64,000 bases of DNA from Sphingomonas daechungensis (GTDB taxonomy: Bacteria; Pseudomonadota; Alphaproteobacteria; Sphingomonadales; Sphingomonadaceae), in contig NZ_CP060780.1 in assembly GCF_014489495.1 (NCBI RefSeq), positions 124,001-188,000 on the forward strand, read 5' to 3'. The position numbers and the translations under genes are program-made. Numbering within the stretch: position 1 is the stretch's first letter; the number at the start of each line of letters is the position of its first letter. The notes under the pieces were generated by a model that was given only the letters and a program-made list of their open reading frames with translations, ran no database searches and had not been told where the DNA came from. This document shows, one piece after another, positions 1-9,903 of this stretch.

Positions 1-1100
1 GAAACGCGTCCCCGTTGTCGGGGATGACGCATGCCTTCCATTTCGACGCCAGCCTGTATGCCGCATACCTGCGCAGCTACGCCGAGCGCCTCGGTGTCCG
101 CCGGATCGAGGGCAAAATTGTCGAGACGCGCCTGCGTGGCGAGGACGGGTTCGTCGAAGCCGTCACCCTCGACAATGGCCGGACCATCGAGGGCGATCTT
201 TTCATCGACTGTTCCGGCTTTCGCGGACTCCTGATCGAACAGGATCTCGAGACCGGATACGAAGATTGGACCCACTGGCTGCCCTGTGATCGGGCGCTGG
301 CAGTGCCGAGCACCTATGACGGACAGCCCGATCCGTTCACGCGATCCACCGCACACGGCAGCGGCTGGCAATGGCGCATCCCGCTGCAGCACCGGATGGG
401 CAACGGCCTGGTCTATTCCAGCGCGCATATCTCCGATGACGATGCGGCCCAGCTCCTTCTCGACAACCTGGAAGGCGAACAACTAGCCGACCCGCGTGCA
501 CTTTCGTTCACCACCGGTCGGCGGCTTCTCGCGTGGAACAAGAACGTCGTGGCGCTGGGGCTGGCCAGCGGCTTCGTCGAGCCGCTTGAATCGACCAGCA
601 TCCACCTGATCCAGGCCGGGATCGCCCGGCTGCTCGCATTATTCCCGGACAAGCGCTTCAGCCCGATCGAGCGCGATGAATATAACCAGCAGATTCAAAA
701 CCTGTTCGAAGACGTCCGCGACTTCGTCATTCTCCATTACTGGGCGAACCGCCGCACGGACTCGGACTTCTGGAAATCGTGCGCAGCCATGGAATTGCCG
801 GACAGCCTTCAGCGGAAGATCGATCTGTGGCGCTCCAAGGCCCGCATATTCCGGGAGAATGCAGAGTTGTTCGCACGCACGAGCTGGGTCGCGGTGATGT
901 TGGGGCAAGGCATCCTGCCAGAGAGCTACGATCCGATCGCGGACGCGCTGGACGAGCAGAAGGTTGCGGCCGCGCTGGAGCAGATGCGGCTGGCCAATCT
1001 CCAGGCCGCCGAAAGGCTTCCGAGCCACGGCGAATTTCTCGCGGAAATCCTGGGCCATCGACGTCGCTCCGAACCCGAGCTCCCGGAGTTCATCTTTTGA
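1..1100 (+). CDS. tryptophan halogenase-like flavoprotein, 3' part (5' end outside window)
   Basis: The reading frame is open from the window edge, so the N-terminal FAD-binding part is missing. What is left matches the flavin-dependent tryptophan halogenase family (PF04820): [15 protein letters not shown] near its start, [11 protein letters not shown], the W-x-W-x-I-P signature ([11 protein letters not shown]) and [18 protein letters not shown] at 15 and an ATG at 24 lie in frame but are internal to the family and are not real starts. Homologues of this subgroup often sit in TonB-receptor glycan loci of sphingomonads and Caulobacter, and their substrate is not established. The stop overlaps the TTG start of the next halogenase, so the two are probably translationally coupled. 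Confidence 0.85.
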   Translation, partial: NASPLSGMTHAFHFDASLYAAYLRSYAERLGVRRIEGKIVETRLRGEDGFVEAVTLDNGRTIEGDLFIDCSGFRGLLIEQDLETGYEDWTHWLPCDRALAVPSTYDGQPDPFTRSTAHGSGWQWRIPLQHRMGNGLVYSSAHISDDDAAQLLLDNLEGEQLADPRALSFTTGRRLLAWNKNVVALGLASGFVEPLESTSIHLIQAGIARLLALFPDKRFSPIERDEYNQQIQNLFEDVRDFVILHYWANRRTDSDFWKSCAAMELPDSLQRKIDLWRSKARIFRENAELFARTSWVAVMLGQGILPESYDPIADALDEQKVAAALEQMRLANLQAAERLPSHGEFLAEILGHRRRSEPELPEFIF

Positions 1101-2629
1101 GGCCCGACCGCATCCGCAAGGTGGTCGTCGTCGGCGGTGGCACAGCAGGCTGGATGTCCGCCGCGGCCCTGTCGAAGATCATGGGAGACATTCCCGACTT
1201 CAAAGTCGAGCTGGTGGAATCCGAGGAGATCGGAACCGTTGGCGTTGGCGAAGCAACGATCCCGCAAATTACGTTGTTCAACCAGCTACTGGAAATCGAC
1301 GAAGGCGAATTCTGCCGCGAAACCAACGCGACGTACAAGCTCGGAATCGAATTCGTCGACTGGACTCATATCGGGCACCGCTACGTCCATCCGTTTGGCT
1401 ATTACGGGCTCGACATGAAGGGGTGGAATTCCACCATCACTGGCTCAAGGGCCGGATGCTGGGCGATGACACTCCGCTTGGCGATTACTCGCTCGGCGGC
1501 ATTGCCGGAGTCATGGGGAAGTTCTCACATCCCCGTTCCGACCAGCCGAACTCCCTCTGTCCAAGATTGCTTACGCCTTCCAGTTCGATGCGAGCCTCTA
1601 TGCGCGGTACTTGCGCAAAATGGCGGAAGCGGCCGGTGTCACCCGTACCGAGGGGCGGATCGTCGAAGTCGTTCAAAACGCCGAGACTGGCTTCGTTGAA
1701 GCTGTCGTCCTTGAAAGCGGGAAGCGTGTCGAGGGCGAGCTTTTCATCGATTGTTCCGGCTTCCGCGGACTCCTGATCGAGCAGACCCTAAAGAGCGGCT
1801 TCGAGGATTGGTCGGCGTGGCTCCCCTGCGATCGCGCGCTTGCCGCGCCTTGCGAACTCGGAGGCGATCATCAGCCTTTGACGCGCTCGACCGCGCGGTC
1901 GGCGGGTTGGCAATGGCGGATCCCGCTCCAGCATCGCATCGGCAACGGTTACGTCTACTCGAGCGCGCATATTTCAGACGACGAAGCCGCCTCGGTCCTG
2001 CTCGCCAACCTCGACGGCGAGGCACTTGCCGACCCGCGCCCGCTCCGCTTCACGGCCGGACATCGCAGAAAGCCATGGGTTAAGAACGTCGTCGCGTTCG
2101 GCCTCGCCGGGGGATTCCTCGAACCACTAGAATCTACCAGCATCCACCTCGTCCAATCCGGCATTGCCCGGTTGATGTCGCTCTTCCCTCGCGCGGATTC
2201 GATGAAGAGGAAATTGACCGCTTCAACGATCAGACGATCAAGGAATATATCGACATCCGCGACTTCCTCGTCCTGCATTACAAAGCAACGACGCGCGACG
2301 ATTCAGACTTCTGGAATTACTGTCGCACGCTCGAGCCGCCGGAAGGCCTCGCGTACAAGCTGGACATGTTCCGGGCCAACGGACGGATCTACCGCGAGCA
2401 CAACGAGTTGTTCACTGAGACCAGCTGGCTAGCCGTGATGGTCGGCCAGGGCATCGAAGCGGAAAGCTATCACCCGGCGGCCGATATCCTGCCGGATGAC
2501 GAGACGCTGAAGCGCCTGGTCCATATCCGGGAAGTCATTGCCAACACGGCACGGATGATGCCCATGCAGGACGACTTCCTCAGGCAGATCGGCGGGCTCA
2601 GCAATGTGACCGCGCGGCGCGCCTCCTGA
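1097..2629 (+). CDS. tryptophan halogenase-like flavoprotein (second copy, three frame breaks)
   Basis: Full-length paralogue of the preceding gene, about 510 residues when repaired. The N-terminus has the dinucleotide-binding [11 protein letters not shown] and GVGEATIP. Later come [32 protein letters not shown] and [14 protein letters not shown]. The likely start is TTG at 1097, overlapping the previous TGA. The frame breaks at about 1423 (G run), 1555 (C run) and 2199 (T run); restoring one base at each gives a continuous protein. The stop overlaps the ATG of the cupin gene. Motifs suggest a reduced-flavin oxygenase/halogenase, but whether it halogenates anything in a carbohydrate context is unknown. 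Confidence 0.8.
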
Positions 2630-3648
2630 TGGATGTCCCGGAACCGAAGCCAATCCGCGAATATGACGAGGTAGACGCCTCCGTGTTGGAGGGAGAAATC
2701 CGCCCATCGCGACAACCCGCGGTTCTACGCGGAATCGCCGCCGACTGGCCCGCGGTGGCTGCGGCGAAAAAGTCCGACGAATCTCTGGTCGATTACGTCA
2801 AGCGATTCTCATCCGAGGCGCGTGTCGCCGCAATTCGCGGGCCGTCCGAGATCGCAGGTCATTTCTTCTATACGGATGATCTCAAGGACCTGAATTTCCA
2901 GCGAGGGCAAACGGCGCTGGATCCGTTTCTCGATCGACTACTGCGCGACCGCCAGGCCGACGCGCCGATGGCCATGGCGGTCCAGTCCGAAATCATCCCG
3001 AAGGTCTTGCCCGGCTTCGCCGATGAGAACGGGACCGAATTGGTCAATTCGAGCGTCGCACCGCGAATGTGGATCGGAAATCGAATTCACGTCGCGCCGC
3101 ACTACGACCTTTTCGAAAACTTGGGTGTGGTCGTCGCCGGACGACGCAAGTTCACACTCTTTCCGCCCGATCAGATCGCCAATTTGTACGCGGGACCTTT
3201 CGAGCTGACGCCGGCGGGCACTCCGATCAGCATCGTCAATCTGAATGAACCCGACTTCGAGCGGTTTCCGCGCTTCGCCGACGCGCTCTCCAGCGCTCAA
3301 ACAGCTGAGCTGAGGCCGGGAGACGCCATCTACATTCCGTACCAATGGTGGCACGGCGTTGAATCGCTGGAGCCCTTCAATTTCTTCGTGAACTATTGGT
3401 GGAACGATACTCGACCCGGCCTAGGCCAGCCTTACGATGCACTGATGTATGCGTTCTTCGCCCTGAAACATCTGCCGCCTGATCAGCGCGATGTCTGGCG
3501 AACCCTGTTCGACCACTACGTGTTCGAAGCGAACGGCGACCCCGCCGAGCATCTGCCCGCCCATGCTCGCGGCGTGCTTGGCGATCTCACGCCGCAGCTT
3601 CTCGAGCGGATGCGAATGACCCTGAAACAGATTGCGGAAGGCCTCTGA
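2629..3648 (+). CDS. cupin-like (JmjC/cupin_8) domain protein
   Basis: Intact, 339 residues, start ATG overlapping the halogenase stop (TGATG). The fold is the JmjC-like cupin_8 family. An H-x-D metal pair is visible in APHYDLFENLG, followed by the strand GRRKFTLFPPDQ and a third ligand histidine in YQWWHGVESL near residue 240, consistent with an Fe(II)-dependent oxygenase. Cupin-like proteins of this kind habitually accompany halogenase-like genes in TonB-receptor glycan loci of sphingomonads and Caulobacter. Their reaction is not known. It is probably co-translated with the halogenases and with the GH43 gene that overlaps its stop. Confidence 0.8.
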   Translation: MDVPEPKPIREYDEVDASVLEGEIRPSRQPAVLRGIAADWPAVAAAKKSDESLVDYVKRFSSEARVAAIRGPSEIAGHFFYTDDLKDLNFQRGQTALDPFLDRLLRDRQADAPMAMAVQSEIIPKVLPGFADENGTELVNSSVAPRMWIGNRIHVAPHYDLFENLGVVVAGRRKFTLFPPDQIANLYAGPFELTPAGTPISIVNLNEPDFERFPRFADALSSAQTAELRPGDAIYIPYQWWHGVESLEPFNFFVNYWWNDTRPGLGQPYDALMYAFFALKHLPPDQRDVWRTLFDHYVFEANGDPAEHLPAHARGVLGDLTPQLLERMRMTLKQIAEGL

Positions 3649-5305
3649 TGCTAACGAACCTGCTGCTTGCCGCAGCCTCGGTCGCATCGTTCAACTGGTT
3701 CGAATATCGCGGTGACGACAATCTGCCGAAGCCGACGCCGACGGAATATTCAAACCCGATCCTGCAAGGCTTCTATCCGGATCCGAGCATCACTCGTGTC
3801 GGCGACGACTATTATCTCGTCAACTCGACCTTCAGCTGGTTTCCCGGCATCCCTGTCTTCCACAGCCGCGACCTGGTGAACTGGACGCAGATCGGAAACG
3901 CAATCGATCGCCCGGAGCAGCTGGAATTCAAGACGCTCGGCCTTTCGCGCGGCGTATTCGCACCCGCCATTAGCTGGCACGACGGGATCTTCTACATCGT
4001 CAACACCTGCGTCGATTGCGGCGGCAATTTCGTCATCACGGCGAAGAACCCTGCGGGCCATGGTCCCAGCCGACCTGGCTTCCGGAGATCGAAGGCGGGA
4101 TCGATCCATCCCTCTTTTTCGATGAGGACGGCAGCGCCTGGCTGGTCAACAACCAGCCCCCACCCGGCAAGCCCCTGTACGATGGACATCGCGCCATCTG
4201 GGTTCAGCGGTTCGACACCAAGACACTGAAGCTCACGGGACCGCGGACCTTGCTCGTCAATGGCGGAGTGCGGCCCGAGGAAAAGCCGATCTGGATTGAA
4301 GGGCCACACATCTTCCGCAAGGACGGCTGGTACTATTTGATCGCAGCTGAAGGCGGAACCGCCGAAGGCCACTCGCAAGTCGTACTTCGCAGCCGGAGCG
4401 TTACGGGCCCGTACGAGCCGTTCCCCGGCAACCCGATCCTGACCCAGCGCGATCTGCCGCGCGATCGCCCGAACCCGATCACGTCCGCCGGCCACGCCGA
4501 CTTCGTCCAGACCAGCCGCGGCGAATGGTGGGCGACCTTCCTCGCTACGCGCCCGTACGCCGGCGATTTCTACAACACTGGCCGCGAGACCTTCTTGATG
4601 CCTGTGCACTGGAAGGACGGCTGGCCCACAATCACAAAGCCAGGCGAGGCCATTCCCTGGGTGGCGGCACGGCCCAACCTGCCGGGCGGAGACAAGCCGC
4701 CAGTCCCATTGAACGGAGCGTTCGTCTTCCGCGAGGATTTCGCCGGAGAGGAGCTGCCGCTGCACTGGATGATGATGCGTAATCCGCGCGAGAATTGGTG
4801 GAAGATTGGACGCGGCGCCCTGGAGCTTCGCGCGCGCCCGGTCGCGCTTGGTGACAACGGCAACCCCTCATTCCTCGCCCGCCGGCAGCAGCACCTCAAC
4901 GCCACCGCGACGACCGAAATCCGGTTCGATCCGTCGAAGGGCGTTGAAGCCGGGGTCGTCGCGCTTCAGAGCGATGATTTCTGGTACTTCCTCGCGGTGG
5001 GCGAGGATAAGGGACAGCCCGTTATCCGCCTGAAGCGCCGCGCTGGTTCGAGCGATCCTGCGACGGGTGCAATCATCCAACAGGCTGCACTGAGCAGAAA
5101 GGGCCGCGTACAACTGCGAATCGATGCGCACGGCGGCAAATATGACTTCAGCTGGAGCAACGACGGCAATCGCTGGAACCTGCTTGCGAAGGACGTCGAC
5201 GGGACAGTCCTGAGCACGAAGCGCGCCGGCGGGTTCGTCGGCACCATGTTCGGCGTGCACGCATATCAATCACCGGATGTCAGCGGTTCAGAGAAAGGTC
5301 GATAG
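3648..5305 (+). CDS. GH43 family glycosidase (beta-xylosidase / arabinofuranosidase type)
   Basis: About 552 residues when repaired; a short hydrophobic N-terminus (LLLAAASVASF) may be a signal peptide. The five-bladed propeller shows the three acidic residues of the family: Asp in GFYPDPSI (base), Asp in GGIDPSLF (pKa modulator) and Glu in WIEGPHIFR (acid). A C-terminal beta-sandwich (from about residue 350) resembles the GH43 C2 domain of beta-xylosidases. One frame break lies at a C run near 4059 (restores NPAGPWSQPTW). The ATG overlaps the cupin stop. With the xylose-oxidising genes nearby, release of xylose or arabinose from xylo-oligosaccharides is the likely job. Confidence 0.88.
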
Positions 5306-6214
5306 ATGAGGCAGTGTACCGCGTTCGCAATCGCAGTTCTGATGTCGACCGGCTGCGCATCCGCCGCGGAACAACCACTGCAAATCGCCATCACTGTCGA
5401 TGACCTGCCAGTCCACGGCCCGTTCCCGAAAACTGTCACGCCTGAGAATGTCGCTCACGAAGTCATCGCCGCGCTCAAGGCCGAGAAAGTCGAGGCCTAC
5501 GGCTTCGTCAATGGATATTGGACCGCGCGTGATCCTTCGACCGCCAAGGTTCTCCAGGCTTGGAAGGATGCCGCGCTTCCCCTTGCCAATCATGGCTGGG
5601 CGCACCGACATCTCAGCGAGATCAGCGCCGCGGAATTCGAGCAGGAACTGCTGAAGAACGATCCCGTGCTGAAGCCGATTTCGACGGGCGATTGGCGGTG
5701 GTTTCGCTATCCGTACCTAGATGAAGGCGGGTCACCGGAAAAGCGCGCAGCGTCGCGGGAAGTGCTTGCTCGTCACGGGTACAAGATCGCCGCCGTCACC
5801 ATGGACTTCAGCGATTGGGCGTGGACGGCGCCCTATGCGCGATGCATGGATTCCGGCAATGTCGCTGGCGTCGCCAAGCTGGAAGAAACGTTCCTGGAGT
5901 CAGCCCGGGAAAACATCGGCTATTTTCGCCAGCTCTCGAAGACCGTCTACGGGCGCGACATTCCATATGTCCTCCTGCTCCACACCAGCGCGTTCGAAGG
6001 CAAGATGCTGCCCCGACTGCTGAAGCTGTACCGGGATGAAGGGTTCACCTTCGTAAGCCTGGCACAGGCGGAAGCGGACCCGGCCTATGCGGACCAGACC
6101 AGTCCAGCTCTTCCGGCTGAACCTCAGGGACTGGAGAGAAAGGCTTCGGCGAAAGGGCCGCTGCCGTCGAGGACCGACTACCAGCCGATCCTCGAAAGCA
6201 TGTGCAAGGCCTAG
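5306..6214 (+). CDS. secreted polysaccharide deacetylase (NodB fold, CE4)
   Basis: Intact, 302 residues, ATG immediately after the GH43 stop, so last gene of this operon. The N-terminus is a signal peptide ending near CASAAEQP; a lipoprotein reading of the Cys is possible but the lipobox is poor. The NodB homology domain shows the metal-binding Asp in AITVDDLP and the H-x3-H pair in NHGWAHRHLSEI. It probably removes acetyl groups from a carbohydrate; in this setting hemicellulose acetyl groups are a reasonable inference, cell-wall or chitin substrates the alternative. Its TAG stop lies in a CTAG shared with the stop of the convergent GH3 gene. Confidence 0.82.
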   Translation: MRQCTAFAIAVLMSTGCASAAEQPLQIAITVDDLPVHGPFPKTVTPENVAHEVIAALKAEKVEAYGFVNGYWTARDPSTAKVLQAWKDAALPLANHGWAHRHLSEISAAEFEQELLKNDPVLKPISTGDWRWFRYPYLDEGGSPEKRAASREVLARHGYKIAAVTMDFSDWAWTAPYARCMDSGNVAGVAKLEETFLESARENIGYFRQLSKTVYGRDIPYVLLLHTSAFEGKMLPRLLKLYRDEGFTFVSLAQAEADPAYADQTSPALPAEPQGLERKASAKGPLPSRTDYQPILESMCKA

Positions 6215-8635
6215 CGAGCAGCAACCGTCAGCGTTGCGGTCTTCAACTCGGCAGAGTTCGGGCCCGCCGAGATTGTGAACGTACCGGGTTCGACCACGCG
6301 CTTCATATCCATGTTCCAAAGCGCAAGGTCGTTCGGCTTCAGCTCGAAGGTAACGGACTGCTTTTCGCCCGGCTGCAGTGAAACGCGCTTGAACCGCTTG
6401 AGCTCAATCAGAGGTCGAGTGACCGTCGCCTGATCATCATGGATGTAAAGCTGCACGACCTCATCGCCCTGCCGGCTTCCAGTGTTCGTTACATCGACGC
6501 TGACCTGCGCTGTCTCCCCGTTGCGAATCGTCGGCCGGGCAATGCGCGGCGCGGAGATATCGAACGTCGTATAGCTGAGCCCGTATCCGAACGGATAAAG
6601 TGGCGACGTTGTATCGAACAGGTAGCCGCGGCGCGAAGACGGCTTGCGGTTGTAGTAAACCGGAAGCTGCCCGACCGAACGAGCGATCGTCACCGGGAGC
6701 TTGCCGCCCGGATTGACCTTGCCGAACACGACGTCCGCAACCGCATTCCCGGTCTCCTGTCCTAGGTACCAGCCCTCGATCAGCGCCGGCGCATTTGCGG
6801 CAAGATAGTTCACCGCCAACGGACGGCCGTTGAGAAGCAGGACGACAGTCGGCTTCTTGAGCGCCAACACTGCGCGAGCCAAGTCTTCCTGCTGCCCGAC
6901 GAGGTCGAGGGATGAGCGGTCGCCAAGATGGTTGTCCGCCCAAGCTTCGCGGCTGAGCTGTTCGTTGTCACCGAGCACCATGACCACGACATCTGCCTTC
7001 CGCGCCGTCTCAACCGCCTCGGCAATCAGCTTCCGATTCACTTCGGGTCGATGAGTTTGACCTCGTCGCAGGACCAGCAGCGGCTCTCCGTCAGCCGGAC
7101 CCCTTCCGCATAGTCAACGGCGAACTTGCCCTGCCCTGCGGCTTGCATCCCTTCGAGCACGCTGACGACGTGGCGAGGCACATCGCTATACCCGCCGATC
7201 GGCGTATCGCGCGCATGAGTTCCAAGCACTGCCATCCTGCGAATCTTGGTTGGATCGAGGGGCAGCAAGTTGTTGGTGTTCTTCAGCAGGATCATCGACC
7301 GCTGGGCCGCTTCACGGGCCAGTGCAATCGCATCCGGCGACGCGGTCTTCGCATCGGCTGTCGCGGCATCGGCGTAGGGGTTTTCGAACAGGCCCATTTC
7401 GAACTTCATTCGAAGAACCCGGCGAACGGCGTCATCGACTCGCGCTTGCGATACACGGCCCTCGCGGACGAGTTCGGGAAGATACGTGAAGCCTTGCGGA
7501 TCGGGTGTTTCCGAATCGACGCCCGCCTTGATTGCCCGCTCTGCGGCCTCCTTGACGTTTGCGAACATCCGGTGCCGGGTGACGAGTTCATTGATCGCGA
7601 AATAGTCGCTGACCACGGCTCCCTTGAACCCCCACTCGTTCTTGAGAACGCCAGTCAACAGCCAAGTGTTGGCGTGCGAGGGACGCCGTCGATTTCGTTG
7701 TAGGACGGCATGACGGAGCGAACCGGCAGTTCTGTAACCGCGCGTTCGAATGGCGGAAAGAAGACTTCGCGAAGCTCGCGCTCACCCAGATGAGCCGGAC
7801 CGATGTTCGTCCCGCTTTCCGGCTGACCGTGCCCTGTCATGTGCTTCAGCGTGACCATGATCTTGTCTGCAGGCAGCGGCAGCTTCGATCCCTGGAATCC
7901 ACGGATGGCGGCCAGGCCCATCTCGCTGACGAGGTAAGGATCTTCGCCGTATGTTTCTTCGATTCGGCCCCAGCGCGGATCGCGAGCCACGTCAACAACC
8001 GGCGCCAGCGCAAGCGTCGCTCCGCGCGCGCGCATTTCACGCGCCGCAACCGAGAAAACCCGCTCTAGAAGTGCGGGATCCCAGGTGCTCGAAAGTGCGA
8101 TTGCCTGCGGAAAGCTGGTCGCATCGCGTGCTACGTAACCGTGCAGAGCCTCCTCGTGCATCAGGATCGGAATGCCGAGGCGTGTGCGCTCGACGGCCCA
8201 ATGCTGCGCAGCATTGATATAATCGGCGGTCTCGCGTGCATTCCGGTTCACCGATCCGGCCGATGCGCCCGCGGCACCCGCATTGGTTTGCGTCACTCCA
8301 CGACGATCGGATGGGCGCGCAATCTGGCCGATCCCGTTGGGAAAGTTCTGCGACGCCTCTTCCGGGGAGAATGTGCCGTCGTCGGTCTGGATCTTGCCCT
8401 TTTGCTCCCAAAGGGTGACCAGCTGCGCAGTCTTCTCCTCGAGCGTCATTCGCTTGAGTAAATCTTCAACCCGAGCTTCGACAGGTTTCGACGCGTCCTT
8501 ATAGATCGCAACCGAATTGCTGTTCTTGGAAACGGGCGTCTGTGCGATGCTCGAAGCACCCGTCAGGCCGATTAGCGCGGCACCAGCCACCACCGCGGAA
8601 ATACGCAAAAGATTACTGCCGCGCCTGACCATCAC
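6211..8635 (-). CDS. GH3 beta-glucosidase / beta-xylosidase, secreted
   Basis: About 808 residues when repaired. The N-terminal signal peptide runs to GASSIAQTP. Domain order is the TIM barrel with EEALHGY and RWGRIEETYGEDPYL, the nucleophile Asp in KGAVVSDYFAI (about residue 340), the alpha/beta sandwich with LLKNTNNLLPL, and a C-terminal fibronectin III-like domain (VSVDVTNTGSRQGDEVVQLY). Frame breaks occur at G runs on the plus strand near 7681 and 7046; one added base at each joins the parts. It diverges from the LacI gene across a LacI-type operator, so sugar-inducible expression is expected. It probably trims beta-linked xylose or glucose from oligosaccharides. Confidence 0.88.
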
Positions 8636-8660
8636 TCTCTCCCCAGATGTCAGCCAAATA

Positions 8661-8674
8661 TGATAGCGCTACCA
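8661..8674. promoter_or_regulatory. LacI-family operator, GH3/lacI divergent region
   Basis: TGATAGCGCTACCA, a near-perfect palindrome centred on the CG of TAGCGCTA, in the short gap between the GH3 start (8635) and the regulator gene. It matches three other sites at 9848, 20151 and 22718. Position fits repression of the GH3 gene and autoregulation. Confidence 0.75.
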
Positions 8675-8729
8675 TACGGACGAGCGTCGCCGTTGCAATG
8701 GGGCGATTGCGCACCTAAGCCGTTTGCCA

Positions 8730-9810
8730 ATGGCTTCTGTGAACAAGCCCAGCAGGCGAAGCCGGGGACCGTCACGATCGAGGATGTTGCGCGGGCGGCC
8801 GGCGTCTCCGCGATGACGGTGTCACGCGTCATCAACAAGGAGAAGAACGTCCGCGACAAAACTCGCGCCCGCGTTCTGAAGGCCGTCAGCGAGCTCCGCT
8901 ATTCGCCGAACATGGCCGCTCGGAGCCTCGCTGCTGGCGAGGCGACTCACGTCGGTCTGCTCTATTCAAACCCGAGCGCCGCGTATCTTAGCCAATTCCT
9001 TGTCGGCGCGCTCGACGAAGCGCGCAAGACCGGCACCCACCTGGTCATCGAAGCCTGCGAAGACGAGGACGAGTCAGCGCACACCCAGGCCGCAACACAC
9101 ATCGCAGCGGCTGACGTTGAAGGCGTCATCCTCCCGCCGCCGCTGTCGGAGTCCGTGCCCATTCTGACCGAGCTCGCGAAGTCGGAAACGCCGGTGGTCA
9201 CTGTCGCAATGGGCAAGCTTTACGCCAACGCGCTTAACGTTCGCATCGACGACTTCGGCGCGGCTGCCGAGATCACGAATTACCTCATCAATCTCGGCCA
9301 TCGCCGCATTGCCTTGATCAAGGGCATCCCCAGCACATTGCCGGCACCGAGCGTGAGCGCGGCTTTCGCGCGGCTGTCCAGGCCGCGGGACTCGACCCCG
9401 CCGATGTGCAGGTCGAGCAGGGATATTTTACGTTCCGCTCCGGGTTGGAAGCGGCAGAGAAACTGCTCGACAGCCCCAATCGGCCCACCGCCATTTTCGC
9501 AAGCAACGATGACATGGCAGCGGCCGTTGTCAGCGTCGCTCACCGGCGCGGGCTCGACGTTCCCGGCGATCTCAGCGTGGTCGGATTTGACGACACTTCG
9601 CCCGCGACGACAGTCTGGCCCGAGCTGACCACCATCCGTCAGCCGGTTGCCGCAATGGCCGCCGCAGCGATGGATCTCTTGCTCGCGGATTTGCGGAGCC
9701 GGCGTCACGGCTTGCCGCCGGTTCCAGCTGAGCGCGTGCTCGAGCACGAACTGATTGTCCGCGAATCTTCCGGCCCGCCGCCTGAGCTTGGAGGTCGGGG
9801 AAACAGTTAG
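8730..9810 (+). CDS. LacI/GalR-family transcriptional regulator
   Basis: About 360 residues when repaired. The helix-turn-helix reads TIEDVARAAGVSAMTVSRVI, followed by a periplasmic-binding-like sensor domain ending FASNDDMAAAVV and GFDDTSPATTVWPELTTI. Two single-base breaks are inferred: a G run at 8764-8767, which makes ATG 8730 (MASVNKPSRRSR) the natural start, and a G run at 9322-9324. An upstream ATG at 8660 overlaps the operator and is less likely. It is the obvious candidate to bind the four TAGCGCTA palindromes of this region, with xylose or a hemicellulose oligosaccharide as inducer (inference). Its place beside the GH3 gene and the symporter supports a local regulator. Confidence 0.85.
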
Positions 9811-9813
9811 ATG

Positions 9814-9840
9814 GTGCCCCTTGCAATTCGTCAGGGGCAC
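9814..9840. other. intergenic hairpin after lacI
   Basis: GTGCCCC and GGGGCAC pair around a 13-base loop just after the lacI stop. No U-tract follows, so it may be a weak terminator or an mRNA stabiliser. Low certainty. Confidence 0.35.
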
Positions 9841-9847
9841 GCGACAA

Positions 9848-9859
9848 GTTAGCGCTAAC
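9848..9859. promoter_or_regulatory. LacI-family operator upstream of sugar transporter
   Basis: GTTAGCGCTAAC is a perfect 12-base palindrome with the same TAGCGCTA core as the other three sites. It lies 45 bases before the preferred start of the symporter gene. Confidence 0.75.
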
Positions 9860-9903
9860 AATCAGTGGCGGGTCAACCGATTCGCGCCATGCGGGGAGAG
9901 AGT

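Noticed and set aside
1097-2629. Second halogenase, GH3 genes, proA and others as true pseudogenes
   Set aside because: Breaks are all single-base losses in short runs and also hit essential genes; sequencing error is the simpler cause.
8660-8730. LacI gene start at ATG 8660
   Set aside because: That ATG runs straight into the operator, and the extra residues do not resemble a LacI N-terminus; ATG 8730 with one restored G gives a normal one.
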